DNA of 18,753 nt from CAYGWP01 sp964353455 (GTDB taxonomy: Bacteria; Planctomycetota; Phycisphaerae; FEN-1346), in assembly GCA_964353455.1 (NCBI GenBank), contig CAYGWP010000171.1, forward strand, positions 1-18,753, in the 5' to 3' direction. The notes under the pieces are model-generated. The model did not search any database, was not told where the DNA came from, and worked only from the letters and a program-made list of their open reading frames with translations. A program made the translations under genes and the position numbers. Shown here one piece after another: positions 14,414 through 18,753 of the stretch. How positions within the stretch are numbered: the stretch's first letter is position 1; the number at the start of each line of letters is the position of its first letter.

Positions 14414-15008
14414 GGCAGAGCTGTACCTGATCCGCCAGTGGCAATCAGCGATTCTCATGGAAGAATCCATGGGAAAAATCAGAGACAAGTACGACGGTTT
14501 GTTCCAGAAAATCGCGGATGCCCTCGGCGCCCAACACGCAGAACTGAATAATCCGCAAGTTTATGTCAAGCAGTTCTGGGAAACCGGCTACTTTGGGGCG
14601 GGTCGCAAGGCTTGGCACCACGGCAATAATAATCCCGGCTTCTACCTCCATAACCTCCGGCTGGAAATGCTTTCTGACGAAACGCAGGAAGCGCCTTATG
14701 CCTACATCTGGCTCGGTTCCGCCAAGAAGACAGATTCCGACTTGGCAGCGGCTCGGGAGACAATCCGTTCAGCCGCCTCAAAACTGCTGACACAGGAAGA
14801 ACTTCAAAGGTGCAAGATGGATGACGTAGATATGGGTTGCCCTCTTTACTACTACCTCCCGGAAAGCCGTAACGACTTGCTGAACATGCTCACCATGGGC
14901 GACGGCCAGCATTTTGCTGATTGCATGACGGCACACCTGGAGATCTTGGCCAAGTTCACACCTATCCTTGACGAGGTCCTACTCAAAGGCGCAAAAGCCA
15001 AGGGATAA
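14391..15008 (+). CDS. Unrecognised 205-aa partner of the PD-(D/E)XK nuclease
   Basis: ATG 14391 has a strong AAGGAG site inside the 3' end of the nuclease gene, and the two coding regions overlap by 23 bp, so they are translated together. The protein is soluble, without signal or membrane segments. It starts with a helical, acidic N-terminus (ELFNEAELYLIRQWQSAI), has an aromatic-rich middle (VKQFWETGYFGAGRKAWHH, then YAYIWLGSAKK), and ends in a helical region (PLYYYLPESRNDLLNMLTM...). I recognise no catalytic motif or family. Its base composition matches the nuclease rather than the flanking genes. By context it may be a specificity, regulatory or immunity subunit for the nuclease, which is inference only. 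Confidence 0.75.
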   Translation: MAKELFNEAELYLIRQWQSAILMEESMGKIRDKYDGLFQKIADALGAQHAELNNPQVYVKQFWETGYFGAGRKAWHHGNNNPGFYLHNLRLEMLSDETQEAPYAYIWLGSAKKTDSDLAAARETIRSAASKLLTQEELQRCKMDDVDMGCPLYYYLPESRNDLLNMLTMGDGQHFADCMTAHLEILAKFTPILDEVLLKGAKAKG

Positions 15009-15181
15009 GCCCAACCGCCAAAATGCGACTGTACTTAGGAAACGCCATTCTTGCAGCGGCAGATATCGTAAAGTAGTATGTGAATGCTTCGCCCGGCGGG
15101 CCGTAGCGCGCAGCCTTCCCGTGGTTAACCTTTCCTGGAAAGCTCCAATTGACGCACAACTTCATTGCCTTGAAGTAATTG

Positions 15182-15200
15182 GCAACTTCCGGCAAGTTGC
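15182..15200. terminator. Short perfect hairpin after the nuclease pair
   Basis: GCAACTT (15182-15188) and AAGTTGC (15194-15200) pair perfectly around CCGGC. It lies about 175 bp after the 205-aa gene, with no T-run. It could be a weak terminator for the rightward pair or the edge of the inserted segment. Confidence 0.3.
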
Positions 15201-15284
15201 TGCTTGTTCGGTAAGCTCCGGCAGGCCTTGTCCGAAACCGAGGGCGGGGAGCCGCTGTACTTCACCGGAACCGCGCATCCCAGG

Positions 15285-15962
15285 TCACCTCGGATTCATC
15301 AGGCTCGCGCCCATCAGGCCGATAATCACTTCCTGCGAAAGGGTTTCGAGCGTGACGCTTTCCAGCGCGGCGTCCGGCCGCAGGCGCCGGTTCAGAAGGA
15401 TCGCGCGGCAGTTGGCGCCGAGTTGCACCGTCGCCGGCGGGACCTTCGGCAGGCAGAAGCCGTCACGCTTGTAGTCGTAGTCGGCGCGGCCGAACGGGCA
15501 TAGCGACCAGAAATTCAGCGGTGGCACGGCGTCCAGCGTCACGACCGTCGAAGCGAATCCGCCGTCCTTGAGCGTCCACTCCATGCGGTCCGGGCGGTAC
15601 TTCGACGTGATGTCTGACCAGTCGTGCAGCCACTTGGCCTTATTCCCGCGCACCAGCGCCGCCATGAAACTTCCGTTCAGCACCGACCCGTTGCCGAACC
15701 GGATCAGCGGCCGGTCCCGCGCGACGACAATCGCGCTCGTCTGGTTGCAGTAGAGCGGCCGGTTGTTGAACCGGTCCCCGTTGTGCCGCACGATCGCGCT
15801 GCCCTCGGGGGTGTAAACCGGCGTGCGCAGCGTCTCCGGGTCCACCCGCCCCGCACCGCCGGCACGATCCGCGCTTTGGGCCAGGAGACAAGCGACGGCC
15901 AAGTGGAAGCGGAATGCAGAGCGGGGGGCGTTCTGGCAAAGGGCGCTCGTGCGGTGGCTCAA
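15285..15962 (-). pseudogene. Truncated DUF4450-type gene, N-terminal fragment
   Basis: The frame encodes at most 225 residues, whereas DUF4450 proteins of planctomycetes and Bacteroidetes are usually much longer exported proteins. From about residue 50 the sequence YTPEGSAIVRHNGDRFNNRP, then LYCNQTSAIVVARDRPLI, KAKWLHDWSDI and MEWTLKDGGFASTVVTLDAV follows the family pattern. It ends at QEVIIGLMGASLMNPR followed by a stop at 15285, and no continuation can be found in any frame to 15009. The only available start is a TTG at 15962 with no clear ribosome-binding site, followed by a weak signal-like segment (FHLAVACLLAQ). It is most likely a remnant cut at its 3' side, where the nuclease pair now lies. 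The family is associated with polysaccharide loci, fitting the pectate lyase and glycosidase nearby. Confidence 0.65.
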
Positions 15963-16063
15963 TCAGACGGAAGGGCGTCTTGGACAGCGCGATAAGGGCG
16001 CTGAAAGGTCGGTTTCGTCTTGACGTAAGCCTTTGAGGGGGCTAAAGTTCTCGCAGTGCGTCG

Positions 16064-16113
16064 GCGGTTTCCTAAACCGCAGGTCGGCTGTTCGAGTCAG
16101 TCCGGGCGCACCA
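16064..16113 (+). tRNA. 3' half of tRNA-Arg(CCU), partial (att-site remnant)
   Basis: The sequence contains a perfect anticodon stem (GCGGT 16064-16068, ACCGC 16076-16080) with a 7-base loop TTCCTAA holding anticodon CCT at 16071-16073. A 5-base variable loop follows, then a T-arm (GGCTG, loop TTCGAGT, CAGTC), a 3' acceptor strand CGGGCGC, discriminator A and an encoded CCA at 16111-16113. The matching 5' acceptor GCGCCCG and the D-arm are absent upstream. It is therefore not a functional tRNA but the duplicated 3' end left by an element integrated at tRNA-Arg(CCU). Only 29 bp separate it from the next gene's start. Confidence 0.85.
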
Positions 16114-16117
16114 GAAT
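16099..16117 (+). repeat. Candidate att-type direct repeat (copy 2; copy 1 at 11878-11896)
   Basis: AGTCCGGGCGCACCAGAAT here and AGTCCGGTCGCACCAGGAT at 11878-11896 match at 17 of 19 bases. The repeat covers the tRNA 3' end, including CCA. The earlier copy has no T-arm in front of it, so it may be a decayed secondary site or a chance match. Confidence 0.4.
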
Positions 16118-16142
16118 GCTTGACGGCGGACCTTTCGTCCCT

Positions 16143-16793
16143 ATGATTGACCTGCATACGCATACGTTGCTGAGCGATGGCGACCTCGTGCCGACGGAAC
16201 TGGCCCGGCGTGCCGAGGTGCTTGGCTTTCGCGCCCTGGCGATGACCGACCACGTTGACACGGCTATCGTGGACCTGGTGGTGCCGCCGCTGGTGCAGGC
16301 CGCCACGGACCTCACGCCGGTGATGCAGATGAAGGTGATTGCCGGGGCGGAGGTCACGCACTGCCGCCCTCAGCACATTGCGCGGGTCATCGCGCGGGCG
16401 CGGGAACTCGGGGCGCGGATCGTCGTGGTGCACGGCGAGACGCCCGCCGAGCCAGTCATCGAGGGGACGAACCGCGCTGCCATCGAGGCGGGGTGTGATA
16501 TCCTCGCCCATCCGGGCCTGATTACGGATGCCGATGCGCGGCTGGCGGCCCAGAAGGGCGTGCTGCTTGAGGTTTCGGGACGCCAAGGTCACTCGCTCGG
16601 CAACGGGCACGTGGTGGCGACGGCGCGGCGGGCGGGGGCCCAGGTCATTTTCGGCTCCGATGCGCACGAGCCGGAGGACCTGCGGCCGCGGGGCGATGCC
16701 GAGAAGGTGCTGGCGTGCGCGGGCCTTGCCCCGGCGGAGATCGCGGCGGCCTTTGCGGCCGCCGAGCGGCTGGTCGCCAAGGCGATCGCGTAG
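16143..16793 (+). CDS. PHP-domain metal-dependent phosphoesterase (histidinol phosphatase-like)
   Basis: The start at ATG 16143 gives 216 residues beginning MIDLHTHTLLSDG, the usual first strand of the PHP domain. Met at 16116 is an alternative, and neither has a clear ribosome-binding site. The complete set of metal-ligand candidates is visible: His5, His7 and Asp12 in DLHTHTLLSD, His37 in TDH, Glu70 in GAE, His97 in VVVHGE, His123 in LAHPG, and Asp173 and His175 in GSDAHE. This is a short, stand-alone PHP protein, so a hydrolytic phosphatase acting on a small phosphoester is likely. Whether the substrate is histidinol phosphate or a nucleotide is open. It lies immediately right of the tRNA remnant, so an inserted island may have displaced its native promoter. 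It heads a run of rightward genes. Confidence 0.85.
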   Translation: MIDLHTHTLLSDGDLVPTELARRAEVLGFRALAMTDHVDTAIVDLVVPPLVQAATDLTPVMQMKVIAGAEVTHCRPQHIARVIARARELGARIVVVHGETPAEPVIEGTNRAAIEAGCDILAHPGLITDADARLAAQKGVLLEVSGRQGHSLGNGHVVATARRAGAQVIFGSDAHEPEDLRPRGDAEKVLACAGLAPAEIAAAFAAAERLVAKAIA

Positions 16794-16868
16794 TTCGGCG
16801 CACGTTTAGCCGCGACTCGAAGAGGAGCGCGCGGTTTGCGGTGCAGGGGCGGGCGGGGAGGGCGAGAG

Positions 16869-17390
16869 ATGAGAACGTTTCAGCGGATTTCGCGGTTAAT
16901 CCGGCCGGCGGTCGCGTTGCCGGTCCTGGCGGCCCTGGCGCTGGCCGGTGCTGTGTTGATGTCGCTGGGCTGCGGCGGGGAGAAGGAACGGCCGGCGACG
17001 GTGGCCCCGTCGGTCAACCCGCGTCTGCTGGACGTGCCCGTGCCGGCCGACTTCAGGTTCAAGGCCGACCAGTCGAGCGATAGGGTCGTCGGCGGGTTCC
17101 GGGCCGTCGAGCACGTGTATGAGGGGGATGCGCCGCTGCGGCAGGTGGCGGAGTTCTATCGGCGCCAGATGCCGACGCACGGCTGGGCGCAGAAAGAGGA
17201 GACCTTCAGCGGCGGTCGCCAGCGATTCATGTTTACCAAGGGAAGCGACACCTGCAACATCAGCATCTGGGATGATTGGGGAACGAAGGTCATGATCAAG
17301 GTCCTGACGCTGGGTGCGAAGTCGGCTGAGCCGCTGCCGCCGCCGTCTTCGCCTCCGCCGGCGCCTGCGAAGAAGCGGACGGGCAAATGA
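16869..17390 (+). CDS. Probable lipoprotein of unknown function
   Basis: ATG 16869 follows a GGAGGG-type site at good spacing, giving 173 residues. The N-terminus is basic, then a hydrophobic segment (PAVALPVLAALALAGAVL) ends in MSLGCGG, with Cys35 as the probable lipid anchor; the -3 residue is Ser rather than Leu, so the lipobox is imperfect. Residues about 55-145 form one mixed alpha/beta domain (VPADFRFKADQSS ... LRQVAEFYRRQMPTHGWAQKEE), reminiscent of small periplasmic domains in which a helix AEFYRRQMP is followed by GW and paired strands. The C-terminus is Pro-rich and basic. I know no function for it. Its TGA overlaps the ATG of the next gene (ATGA), indicating coupled translation with the TPR-type membrane protein. 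Confidence 0.75.
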   Translation: MRTFQRISRLIRPAVALPVLAALALAGAVLMSLGCGGEKERPATVAPSVNPRLLDVPVPADFRFKADQSSDRVVGGFRAVEHVYEGDAPLRQVAEFYRRQMPTHGWAQKEETFSGGRQRFMFTKGSDTCNISIWDDWGTKVMIKVLTLGAKSAEPLPPPSSPPPAPAKKRTGK

Positions 17391-18124
17391 AAAGCACCCG
17401 CAAACACGAACTCCAGACCAACGAACTCGCCGACGCCATATGGCGCCTGATCGAGCGTGCAAGGCCCCACAGCCAGGTGATCGGCTACGGTGTTCTGGCG
17501 GTGCTCATCCTCATCCTGGTCGTCGTGGTTCTGCCGACCTTCCGCTCCACTGCCGCATCGCGCAACCCCGCCGCCGATGCCTTCGTCGAGGCCCTGGCAA
17601 GCAACCAGATCCAGCCCGTGCGCGATTTCCTGAAGGATTATCCGGGCGCGCCGCAGGCGCAGGCGGCCAAGTTGCTTCTGGCGGACCGCGACCTGGCCGA
17701 GGTGGTTCGCGGCATCCAGGCGGCGCCGGGCGAGGATACCACGGCCAAGGCCGCCTCGCTCCTGGCCGAGGCCAAGGACCTCTACACCCAGTTGGCCGGG
17801 TCTTCCTTGCCTATGATCGAGGCGATGGCGCGGGTGGGCCTGGCGATGGTGACGATCCAGGAAGGCGACGTCGAGAAAGGCCGCGAGGCGCTCAAGATGG
17901 TCGTCGAGCGGTGGCCGGACTCCATCGGCGCCGTGAGGGCGAAGGCGAACATCACGGCACTGGCCTCGTACAAGCCCGTGGAGTTCTCTAACGATTCGGT
18001 TGAGGATGAGAAGCCGCCGGCCGCAGCGATAGAGGGCGTCCCCATGGTGCCGCAGAAGCCCAAGACGCAGGGGATCGACAAGACCGAGGTTCCGCGTACG
18101 CAGGGTCCCCGGCCGCGGCCGTAA
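17387..18124 (+). CDS. Single-pass membrane protein with TPR-like periplasmic domain (YfgM-like)
   Basis: The start overlaps the stop of the lipoprotein gene by 4 bp. The 245-residue protein has a basic N-terminal tail, a transmembrane segment at about 32-50 (IGYGVLAVLILILVVVVLP), and then an Ala-rich helical domain with TPR-like pairs (AADAFVEALASNQIQPVRDF, AAKLLLADRDLAEV, then EAMARVGLAMVTIQEGD and REALKMVVERWPDS). The layout resembles YfgM/TPR_21 proteins that sit beside the Sec and BAM machinery in other bacteria. The last 50 residues are Pro-rich and probably disordered. Co-translation with a lipoprotein suggests the two act together at the envelope. Confidence 0.75.
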   Translation: MKSTRKHELQTNELADAIWRLIERARPHSQVIGYGVLAVLILILVVVVLPTFRSTAASRNPAADAFVEALASNQIQPVRDFLKDYPGAPQAQAAKLLLADRDLAEVVRGIQAAPGEDTTAKAASLLAEAKDLYTQLAGSSLPMIEAMARVGLAMVTIQEGDVEKGREALKMVVERWPDSIGAVRAKANITALASYKPVEFSNDSVEDEKPPAAAIEGVPMVPQKPKTQGIDKTEVPRTQGPRPRP

Positions 18125-18197
18125 CGGGTTCGCCGGGTTTTCTCACGCATTGTGTCGGTCATCGTGCATGGAACTCTAGGAGCCTAAGGAGCAACTG

Positions 18198-18753
18198 ATG
18201 GCAGACCTCGAAGCGATTGCACAGGGCGTGGAGAGAGGCGACCGCGAGGCGGTCGTCCGCCTGGTCAAGGAGGCCCTCAACGAGAAGACGCCCCCCGAGC
18301 GGGTCATGAAGCAGGGCCTGGTGGTCGGCATGGACCGCATCCGTCACAAGTTCACCACGCAGGAGGCCTTTATCCCGGAGGTCCTCATCGCCGACCGCGC
18401 GATGGACGCCGGATGGAAACTCCTGGAGCCGTTTCTGAAGGACCTCAAGCCCGTCGGCAAGGTCGTCATCGGCACCGTCAAACAGGACCTGCACGACATC
18501 GGCAAGAACCTTGTGGCCAAGATGCTCCGCGGGCACGGGTTCCAGGTGGCCGACCTGGGCGTGGATGTTGACCCGCAGAAGTTCGTGGCGGCCGCCAAGG
18601 AGCAGGGGGCACAGATCATCGCCCTCTCGGCCCTCCTGACGACGACGATGACGAACATGAAAGATATCATCGGCGCCCTGAAATCGGCCGGCGTCAAGGC
18701 GAAGGTCATGGTCGGCGGAGCGCCGGTCACGCAGTCGTTTGCCGACGAGATCG
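18198..18753 (+). CDS. Corrinoid (B12-binding) methyl-carrier protein, MtaC/MtbC/MttC-like, cut by window edge
   Basis: ATG 18198 follows AAGGAG by 6 bases. About 185 residues are visible and the frame is open at the window end. Residues 1-85 form the helical cap domain (ERVMKQGLVVGMDRIRHKF, then EVLIADRAMDAGWKLLEP). The B12-binding Rossmann domain starts with VVIGTVKQDLHDIGKN, where His99 is the lower cobalt ligand, and continues with SALLTTTM and VGGAPVT. Such proteins carry methyl groups between a substrate-specific methyltransferase and a second methyltransferase, in use of methanol, methylamines, betaines or methoxylated aromatics, as in acetogens and methanogens. The substrate-specific partner would be expected just beyond the window. 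The exact substrate cannot be read from the carrier. Confidence 0.92.
   Translation, partial: MADLEAIAQGVERGDREAVVRLVKEALNEKTPPERVMKQGLVVGMDRIRHKFTTQEAFIPEVLIADRAMDAGWKLLEPFLKDLKPVGKVVIGTVKQDLHDIGKNLVAKMLRGHGFQVADLGVDVDPQKFVAAAKEQGAQIIALSALLTTTMTNMKDIIGALKSAGVKAKVMVGGAPVTQSFADEI

Noticed and set aside
15963..16667. Leftward frame containing a TRTADLRFRKPPTH-type peptide
   Set aside because: This peptide is the antisense translation of the tRNA 3' half, a well-known annotation artefact; the rest opposes the PHP gene.
1..18753. CRISPR array, rRNA operon, transposase or integrase genes
   Set aside because: No regularly spaced repeats, no rRNA-like stretch, and no frame with recombinase motifs was seen.

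Overview
The window looks like a GC-rich chromosome segment from the Planctomycetes-Verrucomicrobia-Chlamydiae group, most likely an anaerobic or facultative planctomycete. This is inferred from gene content, not from a marker gene. The clues are Tat- or Sec-exported Gfo/Idh/MocA and xylose-isomerase-like proteins, a ceramidase-like exoprotein, several SUMF1-fold proteins without formylglycine-generating cysteines, a DUF4190 membrane fusion, a DUF4450 remnant, very large secreted glycosidases, and a methyltransferase-type corrinoid protein.

Layout. Positions 1-3391 hold a leftward ceramidase-like gene (cut by the window edge) and a leftward Tat-exported oxidoreductase, divergent from a rightward exported sugar isomerase/epimerase-like gene. 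Positions 3503-7246 hold a leftward SUMF1 protein, a broken rightward zinc-ribbon gene, and a leftward cluster: 146-aa membrane protein, 79-aa zinc ribbon, then a DUF4190-SUMF1 protein joined to the ribbon gene by an ATGA overlap. Positions 7247-7816 are mostly non-coding but contain a nested hairpin element. Positions 7817-11593 hold one very large secreted glycosidase-like gene with two in-frame signal-peptide starts. Positions 11943-13280 encode a secreted family-9-type pectate lyase with its calcium and catalytic residues in place.

Positions 13550-15008 hold a two-gene unit: a PD-(D/E)XK nuclease of the PDDEXK_4 type and an unrecognised 205-aa partner, overlapping by 23 bp and visibly less GC-rich than their surroundings. 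This is the best candidate for an undescribed defence or mobile-element module. It is followed by a truncated leftward DUF4450 gene. At 16064-16113 lies the exact 3' half of a tRNA-Arg(CCU), CCA included, with no matching 5' half. This is the usual scar at one end of an island integrated into a tRNA gene, and its orientation puts the island to the left, so much of this window may be island DNA.

Right of the scar the character changes to compact, same-direction, intact genes: a PHP-family phosphoesterase, a lipoprotein with a translationally coupled TPR-type membrane protein, and the start of a corrinoid (B12) methyl-carrier protein running off the window.

A second theme is small nested palindromes (REP-like) between genes and inside reading frames. 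One adds a repeated Ser-Pro-Gly-Arg-Ser-Pro-Ala-type peptide to the glycosidase. Two lie in the zinc-ribbon gene, one of exactly 36 codons in frame and one at the point where the frame changes. One may form the N-terminus of the first SUMF1 protein.
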